DNA of 64,000 nt from Austwickia sp. TVS 96-490-7B. Lineage in GTDB: Bacteria > Actinomycetota > Actinomycetes > Actinomycetales > Dermatophilaceae. Shown here piece by piece: positions 9,113-17,240 of this stretch. Position 1 is the first letter of the stretch; the number at the start of each line of letters is the position of its first letter. The notes under the pieces are model-generated. The model saw nothing but the letters and a program-made list of their open reading frames with translations. It was not told the DNA's origin and did no database searches. Position numbers and translations under genes: made by a program. The DNA lies in assembly GCF_019331795.1 (NCBI RefSeq), contig NZ_JAHPZL010000008.1, positions 464,605 to 528,604 of the forward strand. The letters run 5' to 3'.

Positions 9113-9859
9113 ATGGCGCGCGCACCCAAGGACCCCAACCGGCCAGGATTCCTGGCCAGGACCCGCACGTCCCTGACGACCCGCTTCGACCAGTTCCGGC
9201 AGGTTTTCAGCCTGGCCAGGTCCGCTGACCCGCGGCTGCCGTTCTATCTGGCCGGAATCGTGATCCTCTTCACCGCTGCCGGGTATCTCCTCGGCGCGGC
9301 GATGGGGCATCCGGTGTACATGACGGTGATCTTCCTGATGCTGGCGGTGCTGCCCTGTCTATGGCTACTGGCTCGCAAAGCGGAAGCTGGGGCGTACGGC
9401 AGGATCTCTGGGCAGCGTGGTGAAGTCGGCGCTGCCCTAGGTAGCATCCGCCGAGGCTGGAGCTACCAGCAAGAACCGATCGCTGCCGACACCGGTGGGT
9501 CCCGCGACCCGATGCAGGCCGCGCTGGTCTACCGAGCCGTTGGTCGGCCAGGTGTGGTGCTCATCGCCGAGGGACCGACAGGACGAGCGATGAAGATGCT
9601 CTCCGCGGAACGCAAACGCACGGCCCGGTTGATTCCCAACGTACCGGTGCACACTTTCCGGGTCGGTACGGGGAACGGGCCAGATGTCATCGCCACCAAA
9701 GACCTGATCAAGAAAATGAATGGCCTTGACAAGGTGCTGACCAAGCACGAGGTCCCGCAGATCGACAAGCGCCTGCGCTCTATCGGGGGTCAGCGGCCAC
9801 CCATCCCCCAAGGCATTGACCCCACCAAGATGCGGAGCAAAGGAATGCGTCCTCGCTGA
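9113..9859 (+). CDS. DUF4191 family membrane protein
   Basis: Conserved actinobacterial protein of unknown function, equivalent by position to M. tuberculosis Rv2219. The 248 residues have a basic N-terminus (KDPNRPGFLARTRTSL) and two transmembrane helices (about 42-64 and 66-84). A cytoplasmic C-terminal domain of about 160 residues begins with GRISGQRGEVGAALGSIRRGW and contains RPGVVLIAEGP. ATG 9113 follows AGAAGGA. It is probably co-transcribed with lipA; a link to lipoate metabolism is only inferred from position. Confidence 0.85.
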   Translation: MARAPKDPNRPGFLARTRTSLTTRFDQFRQVFSLARSADPRLPFYLAGIVILFTAAGYLLGAAMGHPVYMTVIFLMLAVLPCLWLLARKAEAGAYGRISGQRGEVGAALGSIRRGWSYQQEPIAADTGGSRDPMQAALVYRAVGRPGVVLIAEGPTGRAMKMLSAERKRTARLIPNVPVHTFRVGTGNGPDVIATKDLIKKMNGLDKVLTKHEVPQIDKRLRSIGGQRPPIPQGIDPTKMRSKGMRPR

Positions 9860-9883
9860 TCTTGCCCCCGTGTCAGCCTGATC

Positions 9884-9927
9884 CGACCGGCTAGTTGCGC
9901 ACCAAAACGGTGCCAGCTAGCCGGTCG
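9884..9927. terminator. bidirectional terminator overlapping the RDD gene stop
   Basis: CGACCGGCTAG and CTAGCCGGTCG are perfect 11-bp arms; inside, GCACC pairs with GGTGC around an AAAAC loop. The hairpin lies between the convergent DUF4191 and RDD genes and includes the last 12 codons of the RDD gene with its TAG. Confidence 0.7.
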
Positions 9928-10373
9928 TGCATTCCCCGGTTGTCCCGATCCCAGATCGCGGCAGGCACCACCAGACACAACAACACGGTCCGCCATAAGG
10001 CACGCCGTACTCCGGCGTACCGACCATCAACGGTGACCACCCGCAAACCGCACAGCCGATGCCCCAAGGTGCTCCCTAACGTGCCCACCAACAGCACGTT
10101 TTCCACGAAGAAGACCATCAACGGCGCAAACGACCCGCTGCCGCCACCGCCCCCGACCCGATAGTCGAAGAAAGCCATGGCAATGGCCTGACAGGCCAAC
10201 CAGTCGATCAGAAGCGCCGGGATTCGACGCGACATCCGCCCGATAGACCCCTGCCCGGTGGCCGGGAAACCCAAACGGACACCAGCAGGCTCCGTCGTTC
10301 CGTCCGGCAGATCCTTCTCCCCGGCAACGGGTGGACCCTGCAACCACGAGGCGATGTCTTCACGTTTGACCAC
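9891..10373 (-). CDS. RDD family membrane protein
   Basis: Small integral membrane protein of the RDD family, function unknown, corresponding by position to Rv2219A. After a soluble N-terminus it has the arginine-rich entry SIGRMSRRIPALLIDWLACQAIA containing the Arg-Asp pair that names the family. It continues with FVENVLLVGTLGSTLGHRLCGLRVV and ends RRALWRTVLLCLVVPAAIWDRDNRGMHDRLAGTVLV, with about three helices. GTG 10373 is preferred because a TAGGGT -10 hexamer (10381-10386) stands seven bases before it. An in-frame GTG at 10382 would overlap that hexamer. Confidence 0.8.
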   Translation of the reverse strand: MVKREDIASWLQGPPVAGEKDLPDGTTEPAGVRLGFPATGQGSIGRMSRRIPALLIDWLACQAIAMAFFDYRVGGGGGSGSFAPLMVFFVENVLLVGTLGSTLGHRLCGLRVVTVDGRYAGVRRALWRTVLLCLVVPAAIWDRDNRGMHDRLAGTVLVRN

Positions 10374-10380
10374 GTCCGTC

Positions 10381-10386
10381 ACCCTA
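10381..10386 (-). promoter_or_regulatory. -10 element (TAGGGT) of a leaderless RDD promoter
   Basis: On the minus strand TAGGGT is followed by seven bases and a GTG. A 16-base stretch including it (GTCACCCTAGCGACGT on the plus strand) recurs identically before the lipoprotein gene at 48.5 kb. Confidence 0.5.
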
Positions 10387-10446
10387 GCGACGTCGACACC
10401 GCCGTGGGGCTAGGTCTGCCACCGATGACGCTGAGAACTCCCCCGT

Positions 10447-10484
10447 GTAACACTTGGGAAACATAGGGGTCATGGTCGAGAAAC
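10447..10484 (+). promoter_or_regulatory. GlnR-type binding box with four half-sites upstream of glnA1
   Basis: The sequence reads GTAAC-N6-GAAAC-N6-GTCAT-N6-GAAAC. This matches the two-fold repeated gTnAC-n6-GaAAC pattern known for GlnR sites of Streptomyces and mycobacteria, with exact six-base spacers throughout. It is centred about 95 bases upstream of the glnA1 start, a typical activator position. Confidence 0.75.
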
Positions 10485-10560
10485 CCACCCGCCCTACTGT
10501 CGGCGGTGGACAGCCCGGGGTTCACGAGATGCGTGAGCCGCCTGGACGAGGAGGTCGGTC

Positions 10561-11985
10561 TTGTTCACTACACCGCAAGAAGTCCTGGACTTCATCGCAG
10601 CTGAGGACGTCAAATTCGTCGACATCCGCTTCTGCGACCTTCCCGGGGTAATGCAGCATTTCAATGTGCCGGCAAAAACCGTCGACGAGGACTTCTTCAC
10701 GACCGGGCAAGCCTTCGACGGTAGCTCAATCCGTGGTTTCCAGGCGATCCACGAGTCCGACATGAAGTTATTGCCGGATATCACCACCGCCTATCTTGAC
10801 CCTTTCCGCGCGGAGAAGACGCTTATCATGAACTTCTCCATCGTGGACCCATTCACTGACGAGCCATACAGCCGTGACCCGCGCAATATCGCCGCTAAGG
10901 CTGAGGCTTATCTGAAGAGCACCGGCATCGCTGATACCGCTTACTTTGGCGCAGAGGCTGAATTCTTCGTCTTCGACGACATCCGCTTCCAGACCGCAGC
11001 GAACGCCAGCTTCTACTACATCGACGCCGTCGAAGCCAGCTGGAACAGCGGCCGTGAATATGCCGAAGGCAACAAGGGATATAAGACTCGAGTCAAGGGC
11101 GGCTACTTCCCGGTCCCGCCAGTCGATCACTTCGCCGACATCCGCGACACGATGTGCTCTGTCCTGGACGAGGTCGGCATCGATGTTGAACGTGCCCACC
11201 ACGAGGTCGGTAGCGCTGGTCAGCAGGAAATTAACTACAAGTTCAACACGCTTCTGCATTCCGGCGACGACATGATGAAGTTCAAATACGTCATCAAAAA
11301 TGTTGCCTGGAACGAAGGTAAATCCGCCACGTTCATGCCAAAGCCGGTTTTCGGCGACAATGGGTCGGGGATGCACACCCACCAGAGCTTGTGGAAGGAC
11401 GGCAAACCGCTGTTCTATGACGAGCAGGGGTACGGCGGCCTGTCTGACCTGGCCCGCTGGTACATCGGTGGTTTGCTGGCGCACGCGCCGTCACTTTTAG
11501 CTTTCACCAATCCCACAGTGAACAGCTATCACCGCTTGGTGCCGGGTTACGAAGCCCCAGTCAACCTGGTTTACTCGGCCCGCAACCGCAGCGCTTGCAT
11601 TCGTATCCCGATCGCTGGCACCTCTCCCAAAGCCAAGCGGATCGAATTCCGCATTCCTGACCCATCTGCCAACCCGTATCTCGCGTTTGCAGCGCAGCTG
11701 ATGGCCGGACTCGACGGCATCCGCAACCGCATCGAGCCGCCAGAGCCGATCGACAAAGACCTTTATGAACTGCCTCCGGAGGAGCACCAAGCCATTGCGC
11801 AGGTGCCTGGCTCCCTTCCCGAGGTGTTGCAGGCGTTGCAGGACGACCACGACTATCTCCTAGAAGGAGATGTCTTCACCGAAGATCTGATTCAGACGTG
11901 GATCGAATGGAAGACCTTGAACGAGGTCGACCCGATCCGGTTCCGTCCACACCCCCACGAGTTCGAGATGTACTACGACATCTGA
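10561..11985 (+). CDS. glnA: glutamine synthetase type I-beta
   Basis: Dodecameric enzyme that makes glutamine from glutamate, ammonium and ATP; cytosolic and the main ammonium-assimilation enzyme. The 474 residues contain the family signatures [26 protein letters not shown], the ATP-binding [25 protein letters not shown] and the latch-like C-terminus [18 protein letters not shown] carries the Tyr that GlnE adenylylates, as expected for the beta subtype. Translation starts at TTG 10561 behind GAGGAGG (10548-10554). It is transcribed alone, from a promoter with a GlnR box upstream to a strong terminator. GlnE is encoded 6 kb away. Confidence 0.97.
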   Translation: MFTTPQEVLDFIAAEDVKFVDIRFCDLPGVMQHFNVPAKTVDEDFFTTGQAFDGSSIRGFQAIHESDMKLLPDITTAYLDPFRAEKTLIMNFSIVDPFTDEPYSRDPRNIAAKAEAYLKSTGIADTAYFGAEAEFFVFDDIRFQTAANASFYYIDAVEASWNSGREYAEGNKGYKTRVKGGYFPVPPVDHFADIRDTMCSVLDEVGIDVERAHHEVGSAGQQEINYKFNTLLHSGDDMMKFKYVIKNVAWNEGKSATFMPKPVFGDNGSGMHTHQSLWKDGKPLFYDEQGYGGLSDLARWYIGGLLAHAPSLLAFTNPTVNSYHRLVPGYEAPVNLVYSARNRSACIRIPIAGTSPKAKRIEFRIPDPSANPYLAFAAQLMAGLDGIRNRIEPPEPIDKDLYELPPEEHQAIAQVPGSLPEVLQALQDDHDYLLEGDVFTEDLIQTWIEWKTLNEVDPIRFRPHPHEFEMYYDI

Positions 11986-12000
11986 TCGATCTGACGTCTC

Positions 12001-12045
12001 GAAGGCGCCGTCGCTCCCCTGTTCCGGGGAGACGACGGCGCCTTC
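12001..12045. terminator. strong bidirectional terminator after glnA1
   Basis: GAAGGCGCCGTCG pairs perfectly with CGACGGCGCCTTC, and the stem is extended inward by CTCCCC/GGGGAG around a TGTTCC loop. It stands 15 bases after the glnA1 stop and 18 before the end of the convergent gene. Confidence 0.85.
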
Positions 12046-12062
12046 GTCATACCGAACTGAGC

Positions 12063-13448
12063 TCAGATCACCGGAGTGTCCTGATCCAACCAAGCCACCT
12101 GATCAAACCCAAAAGCGGTGCACGCTGTCCGCAGATCGGGGAAGAGCGTCGACTCGTTGCGGACCATGATCCCCCCCTGGACGTCGACGCCCGTGGCAAT
12201 CACCGTCAATGGCACTCGCGGATCGTTCGTCAACAACGTGGGCAAGTCCGCCTGCTCTGAACCTCGTCGCATGAAAAGGACCGTGGACGTCGGGTCCGCC
12301 TGCTGGGTCGTGCTGGCATACACCATGAACCGACGTACGTCGAAGGTGTTGAGCCGCAACCCCAGATCGACCTGGGCAGCCGGAAAACCAGTGACGCGCC
12401 GAAGGGTGAAGAACCGTCGGTTGGAAGTCTGATCAAAACAAACCACACCCTGCAACGTTTCCGAGACCACCCCGACAGTCGCGACATGTCCTTTGGGCAG
12501 TGCCATGCGCAACTTGAATCGAGTGTTACCAGCCCGGTCCCCACCGAAGAGCACCACCGGCTGCATGTCATGCCGGACATGGGTCCGCCCTTCGACGGGA
12601 GGCATCGCCAATGAAGGGCGGCGCATCGCTGACGGCAAATCCGGGACATACACCGCAGCAGTCCGAGACCGGCTCGTCGTACCCGACAATGGCGCCAGGT
12701 CCAACCGTCCTGGAGCCATCCCAGCGAACCGTTCATGCAAGAACGCCGCCTGGACCTGCAAGTCCCGGTCGTCATCGTCGACCTGTGCGTGCAGTAGCGC
12801 TGCCGTGGCGTCATACAACAGGTCGAGTTGTGTGGTGAGCAAATGCTCTGCCCGCACCCGCAGTTCAGGCAAGGCTTCCGCGTTGAACGCTTGCAAAGTC
12901 TCGGGGAGATACCGATCCAGGACGTCACGCAGCGCCGGGACCACCCGCTCCCCCACCGGTGGCGCTGCATCCGTGATCGCCCGAGCCACCGGCACCGCCC
13001 CGGCAGGGAGCACGCCGGACATCCGGTTGATCAGCGAAACCGCCTCATGTCCGGCCCGCCGCTGCACGAATGGGTCGTTCTTGTCACGGTCCCGTTCGAC
13101 GAGATATTCCGCCACGGTCCACCCGGTGAGATCCACTGGAGGCTGACGGTGCGACGTCAATCCTGACTTGGCCAGAAGCCGTGACATCAACCGTCGGCCG
13201 CGCCCAGCAGATCGAGACACCGATGACTGCGGTGCACTCCCAGTCAACGGAGCGGGGGAAATGACCGTCACCGGAGTCTGCGTCATCGGAGTTGACGCAG
13301 GTTCAGGTGACGGCGCAGGTAACGGCTCCACCGCGTCAGAAACGCTGTCTGGGAGATCCTGCGGTTCGGGCACAGCCGGCAAAGTCGAGTCCTGGTCGGC
13401 GGGTCCGGGCCCGGCCAGTCCTCGCCACGGTCGGCGGGGTCGTGTCAT
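12063..13448 (-). CDS. hypothetical protein, family not recognised
   Basis: A 461-residue soluble protein with no signal peptide or membrane segment. The first roughly 100 residues are Pro/Ala/Ser-rich and probably disordered. Residues about 100-230 are helical with a motif TVAEYLVERDRDKNDPFVQRR. The C-terminal half looks like a beta-rich domain, for example VVLFGGDRAGNTRFKLRMALPKG, and ends in a short sequence DQVAWLDQDTPVI. ATG 13448 (MTRPRRPW) is the best start, though its ribosome-binding site is weak. It lies between glnA1 and a KAS III gene, at the left edge of a block that separates glnA1 from glnE. Codon use is like that of its neighbours, so it looks functional. Confidence 0.7.
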   Translation of the reverse strand: MTRPRRPWRGLAGPGPADQDSTLPAVPEPQDLPDSVSDAVEPLPAPSPEPASTPMTQTPVTVISPAPLTGSAPQSSVSRSAGRGRRLMSRLLAKSGLTSHRQPPVDLTGWTVAEYLVERDRDKNDPFVQRRAGHEAVSLINRMSGVLPAGAVPVARAITDAAPPVGERVVPALRDVLDRYLPETLQAFNAEALPELRVRAEHLLTTQLDLLYDATAALLHAQVDDDDRDLQVQAAFLHERFAGMAPGRLDLAPLSGTTSRSRTAAVYVPDLPSAMRRPSLAMPPVEGRTHVRHDMQPVVLFGGDRAGNTRFKLRMALPKGHVATVGVVSETLQGVVCFDQTSNRRFFTLRRVTGFPAAQVDLGLRLNTFDVRRFMVYASTTQQADPTSTVLFMRRGSEQADLPTLLTNDPRVPLTVIATGVDVQGGIMVRNESTLFPDLRTACTAFGFDQVAWLDQDTPVI

Positions 13449-13639
13449 GGTGATCCGTTTCGGGTGTCGAAGGCGGCCGTCGGTGGAGTTCAGGGTGCCG
13501 CCACGGGCCATTGTCCCTCGCCAGGATGGGTGCTCGGACACAGGAAACTCCCGGCTGTGACGACCGCCGCATTCTCTTGCTGACCGTGAGCCGATCTGGT
13601 GATGACACAGTGAGGAGGAACCACAGAGAGGAGCCGGTC

Positions 13640-14617
13640 ATGGGCGTGGCTGTTTGGGGCACCGGAGCTTTTGTGCCGTCACGGATCGTGACCAACGACG
13701 AGGTCGGGGCACCTGCCGGCGTCGATGACGCCTGGATTCGCACCAAAACTGCCATCCGGGAACGCCGGTGGGTCGACTCTCATCAAGCCACCTCTGATCT
13801 GGCCGTCGAGGCCGGACGTCAGGCGCTGGAGTCTGCCGGGCTGCACCCTGACGACCTGCGCTACATCGTGGTGGCAACCTCCACCCCTGACCATCCCCAA
13901 CCTCCCACTGCCGCTTACGTGCAACATCACTTACAAGCTCGACAGGCCGCCGCCTTCGATATGAACGCCGTGTGCAGCGGGTTCGTGTTTGCCCTGTCGA
14001 CCGTGGCCAGGATGCTGTGGGCCGTTGACGGATATGCCCTCGTGATCGGCGCTGACGTCTATAGCCGAATCCTTAACCCCAAAGATCGACGTACGGTCAT
14101 CCTTTTTGGTGACGGTGCAGGCGCGGTGGTCCTCGGCCCCAGCGACGACGACCGACATGGCGTAATTTCCACCAAACTGCACACCTTTGGCGCACTGAAC
14201 GACAAAATCATCGTGCCGGCTGGCGGCAGCCGCATTCCGCTGTCGGACATTCACTACGAGACCGGACTTGCCTATTTCACCATGGAAGGACGAGCAGTAA
14301 AGGACTTCGTCCTCACCGAACTCCCCCCGCTGGTACGAGCGTTCTTCGATGACGCTGGCATCGACCCGGGCGAGGTGTCCCACTTTGTCCCGCACCAGGC
14401 CAACGGCATGATGCTGGACGATCTCGTCCCTGCGCTCGGATTGAGCGCTGCCCAGACCCATCGCACCCTGGAAATCTATGGCAACACCGGTGCCGCCTCC
14501 GTCGGCATCACCTTGGACCAAGCAGACCGGCAAGGACTCCTACTCCGAGACGATCTGGTCCTCCTCGCCGGATTCGGCGGCGGCATGGCCGTCGGACTCG
14601 CTTTGCTGCGCTGGTAA
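13640..14617 (+). CDS. 3-oxoacyl-ACP synthase III family protein (stand-alone FabH paralogue)
   Basis: Thiolase-fold condensing enzyme. The 325 residues have an intact KAS III triad: Cys112 in NAVCSGF, His252 in VPHQANG and Asn282 in GNTGAAS, with the C-terminal GFGGGMAVG. It is a second KAS III beside the fabH of the fab operon at 40.9 kb, to which it is only moderately similar. Its acyl-CoA substrate therefore probably differs (branched-chain, secondary metabolite or hydrocarbon synthesis); that is inference. GAGAGGAG precedes ATG 13640. No acyl-carrier protein or other lipid gene lies nearby. It converges on a DosS-like sensor kinase gene. Confidence 0.88.
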   Translation: MGVAVWGTGAFVPSRIVTNDEVGAPAGVDDAWIRTKTAIRERRWVDSHQATSDLAVEAGRQALESAGLHPDDLRYIVVATSTPDHPQPPTAAYVQHHLQARQAAAFDMNAVCSGFVFALSTVARMLWAVDGYALVIGADVYSRILNPKDRRTVILFGDGAGAVVLGPSDDDRHGVISTKLHTFGALNDKIIVPAGGSRIPLSDIHYETGLAYFTMEGRAVKDFVLTELPPLVRAFFDDAGIDPGEVSHFVPHQANGMMLDDLVPALGLSAAQTHRTLEIYGNTGAASVGITLDQADRQGLLLRDDLVLLAGFGGGMAVGLALLRW

Positions 14618-14643
14618 CTCCCCTGGCGACGTACCCGACGTGG

Positions 14644-16395
14644 TCACCGCTCCCGCAGGTGCAGAAGCCTGCCAGGCAGAGGCACCCGCCACATCACCTC
14701 ACTACCTACCGGATCGAGACCGGTGGCATGGCAACTACCCCCGCGTGCCTCAGCGCGTTCTCGCAAATTCACCAGACCAGAACGGGCGGCTCCCTCAGGA
14801 ATGCCGATGCCATTATCCCGGACCGTAATAACAATGTCATCGACAGCGCTGACCGAGACATGCGCATCTGTGGCATGCGCATGCCGCACGATATTGGACA
14901 AACTCTCCCGCACCACCGCCAGCACATCAGCTTCATATTCCATGGGGATATCCGCGAGCGCCTCAAAGGTCACATCAGGGATAAAACCAAATCCTTCAGA
15001 AGCGCTTTCGACAATCGCTTCAAGTTCAGGGCCAAGGCCGCCCTCGGGGATCTGATGATGGAGTTCGAAGATCGCCTGGCGAATATCCTTGACCGCAGCG
15101 TCGAGTTGATCGACCGCGGTGTCGATGCGTTCGCGGACCACGCCGTCGGTACGCCGGGCTGCTGACTGCAAAGACAGGCCGGTGGCGTAGAGGCGTTGGA
15201 TGACGTGGTCGTGCATATCGCGAGCGATGCGGTCACGGTCTTCGAGGAGAACGGTGCGCGAGCGAGATCGTTGAGCTCGGGCGGCTTCGAGGGCTAGCCC
15301 CATCTGTTCGGCGAAGCTGGTGAGCGATTCGATGGTGTCAAGGGCGTCGCGGAGTCCGTCAGCAGGCCAGCAGAGCACGATGAGTCCGAGTTCGACGTCA
15401 CCGACGATGATGGGCACGATGGCGCTGGCGCCCACTGGAGACAGTCCTGCCCGGTCGCGGATTTCGGCGGATAGCTCACCGACGTGGGCGTCTTCGGCGT
15501 CAGTCATCAGGAGCAGCGGGACCCGGTTGGCGAGGACGATGCGCCAGCGGGCGCTCTGCAGCGTGGAGTGGACCAGTGCATCAGAGACTCCGTCGATGCC
15601 ATCCACGGCCCGGATCATCAGAGTGCCGGTGTCGTCTTGCATGGTGGCGACGAGGGCGAGTTCGGCGTCGCCGAGGTCGCGGGCTCGTTTGACCATCCGG
15701 GCGAGGGCGCCATGCTCATTGCGTCCTTCGAGCAGGGTCTGGGTGAGTTCACCGACGGCGCGGGCCCAGTCTCGGGTGCGACGGGCGCGCCGGTAGAGCT
15801 GGGCTTTGTCGATGGCAATGCCCGCAGCGGCGGCGAGGGCTGCGATGAGCTGTTCGTCTTCCTCGCTGAATTCGGGAGCGCCTTTTTTCTGGGTCAGATA
15901 GAGATTGCCGAAGATATGGTCACGGACCCGAATAGGGGCGCCGACAAAGGAATCGACGGGCGGATGACCGGGCGGCAGGGTTTTCAGCGAGGAGGGATGT
16001 GCACTGACGTGGGAGAGCCGCAGACTCACCGGGTCGCTGAGGAGCAACCCGAGGACTCCCTGTCCGGTCGGGGGTTCGGACATGACCTGCGCCCCCTCTT
16101 CCATCCCGTGGGTGATGAATTCCACAAGGTGTCTGCCTGATTCGTCGACCACGCCGAGTGCGCCGTACGACGCGTCCACCAACGCGCAGGCGGAGGACAC
16201 GATGCGGGAGAGTACGGTCGGGAGGTCGAGGTCCGAGCTGACCGCGATGACGGCATCCAGGAGTCCTGCGAGTCGTTCCTGGGATTGTTGAGCTCCGGCG
16301 GCTCGGGATCTGATCTCGGCGAGCAGGTCGTCGATATCTAGGGCCGCCACAGGGGCCAACCGGCCGGCGGTTGACGATTCCACAGCATCGGACAC
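14644..16395 (-). CDS. DosS/DevS-like GAF-domain sensor histidine kinase, probable haem sensor
   Basis: Cytoplasmic two-component sensor of 583 residues. GAF-A spans about 55-200, GAF-B about 220-370, followed by a HisKA_3 dimerisation domain with DRDRIARDMHDHVIQRL (phospho-acceptor His395). The HATPase domain has ESLSNIVRHAHA and DNGIGIPEG. GAF-A has the stretch PPGHPPVDSFVGAPIRVRD; its His144 occupies the place of the haem-ligating His149 of M. tuberculosis DosS, in the same sequence context. It starts at GTG 16395, six bases after a TACGAT -10 element, so probably leaderless. The cognate regulator is encoded 0.8 kb away on the same strand. A role in sensing oxygen, NO or redox state is inferred from the family. 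Confidence 0.88.
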   Translation of the reverse strand: MSDAVESSTAGRLAPVAALDIDDLLAEIRSRAAGAQQSQERLAGLLDAVIAVSSDLDLPTVLSRIVSSACALVDASYGALGVVDESGRHLVEFITHGMEEGAQVMSEPPTGQGVLGLLLSDPVSLRLSHVSAHPSSLKTLPPGHPPVDSFVGAPIRVRDHIFGNLYLTQKKGAPEFSEEDEQLIAALAAAAGIAIDKAQLYRRARRTRDWARAVGELTQTLLEGRNEHGALARMVKRARDLGDAELALVATMQDDTGTLMIRAVDGIDGVSDALVHSTLQSARWRIVLANRVPLLLMTDAEDAHVGELSAEIRDRAGLSPVGASAIVPIIVGDVELGLIVLCWPADGLRDALDTIESLTSFAEQMGLALEAARAQRSRSRTVLLEDRDRIARDMHDHVIQRLYATGLSLQSAARRTDGVVRERIDTAVDQLDAAVKDIRQAIFELHHQIPEGGLGPELEAIVESASEGFGFIPDVTFEALADIPMEYEADVLAVVRESLSNIVRHAHATDAHVSVSAVDDIVITVRDNGIGIPEGAARSGLVNLRERAEARGGSCHATGLDPVGSEVMWRVPLPGRLLHLRER

Positions 16396-16401
16396 GATTC
16401 G

Positions 16402-16407
16402 ATCGTA
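16402..16407 (-). promoter_or_regulatory. -10 element (TACGAT) of a leaderless promoter for the DosS-like gene
   Basis: TACGAT on the minus strand is followed by six bases and the GTG start; no ribosome-binding site is present. Confidence 0.5.
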
Positions 16408-16611
16408 TGCGACCTGACGGGGCGCTCATGCCATGCCTGTGCTGGGCGCACCACCTACCAGCGGGAATCAGGCCTGGTGGCGAGTTGGGCTGTTGCCCGA
16501 TGGTGACGCTGAGGCAGTTGGGGTGAATGTCGTCACATTTCTGCCAGGTGTGTGGGGCTGTCAGGCTACCGGAAGTGCTTCTTAGTCCAATGGGGCGGCG
16601 TTGGCAGTCAC

Positions 16612-17052
16612 TCAGATCCTGGCTGGTGCCTTGCTCTCCGGATGGACGGTCAAGACGTCGCATGGCGCGTGGGACAGGCAATAGCGAGCGACACCATCAT
16701 CTTCGGCGGGCTGATCTTGCGCGACGACGAGGACACTGGCCCCTTCGCTGCGCCGGACAAACGTGGGCGCAGGTTCTCCGTCGACGACTTCGAAGGTGAC
16801 GGGAAGTCGGGGGGCCTCGCGCAGGGCCCGCAACGCTGCGGTGAATGTGGCTTCGTCGCAGGCGGCTCGCTCCTCCGGAGTCATCCCGTCGCGCAACACC
16901 TGCAGGAAACGTACCCGCGCACCTCTGGCCATCGCCTCGCGGACCGCAGCTCTGGTCACCGAGGAGGTGGTGTCGTCACCGACGAGTCCTGCGACAACGT
17001 CACCCACTGCGGGCCGTTTGGCGGCCGGGTGCGGCCGATGGGTCGTCGTCAT
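16612..17052 (-). CDS. universal stress protein (UspA-like)
   Basis: Single-domain Usp-fold protein of about 146 residues. Readable elements are an N-terminal strand and helix region VVAGLVGDDTTSSVTRAAVREAMARGARVRFLQVL, then VTFEVVDGEPAPTFVRRSEGASVLVVAQDQ and the ending CLSHAPCDVLTVHPE. This last part resembles the Usp terminal pattern in which the ATP loop (G-x2-G-x9-G-S/T) would stand; that loop is not clearly conserved, so it may not bind ATP. Start choice: ATG 17052 fits a leaderless mRNA with the DosR-type box centred about 44 bases upstream; ATG 17061 with GGGAG is the alternative. Usp proteins are classic DosR targets. Confidence 0.75.
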   Translation of the reverse strand: MTTTHRPHPAAKRPAVGDVVAGLVGDDTTSSVTRAAVREAMARGARVRFLQVLRDGMTPEERAACDEATFTAALRALREAPRLPVTFEVVDGEPAPTFVRRSEGASVLVVAQDQPAEDDGVARYCLSHAPCDVLTVHPESKAPARI

Positions 17053-17089
17053 GTCACCCATGATTCGTGGGCTCCCGACCACCCTGGCA

Positions 17090-17103
17090 GGGTCAAAAGT
17101 CCC
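17090..17103 (-). promoter_or_regulatory. DosR/DevR-type box upstream of the universal stress protein
   Basis: On the minus strand the site reads TGGGGACTTTTGACCCTG. Its core GGGACTTTTGACCC differs from the DosR consensus GGGACTWWAGTCCC at two positions, within the range of natural sites. It is centred about 44 bases upstream of the ATG at 17052, the position a DosR-family activator would use with a leaderless start. Confidence 0.6.
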
Positions 17104-17240
17104 CAGTCACCAAGCCCTGAACTGGGATTCGTTCTGTTTTTCGGATATTCCCGCCGAACAGTGGTCCACCTGTTGAAAGGACTTACCATTCGACGCCGAC
17201 ACCTCCCCTTTCGTCGATGTCGATCATCAGCCGGTCCGCC

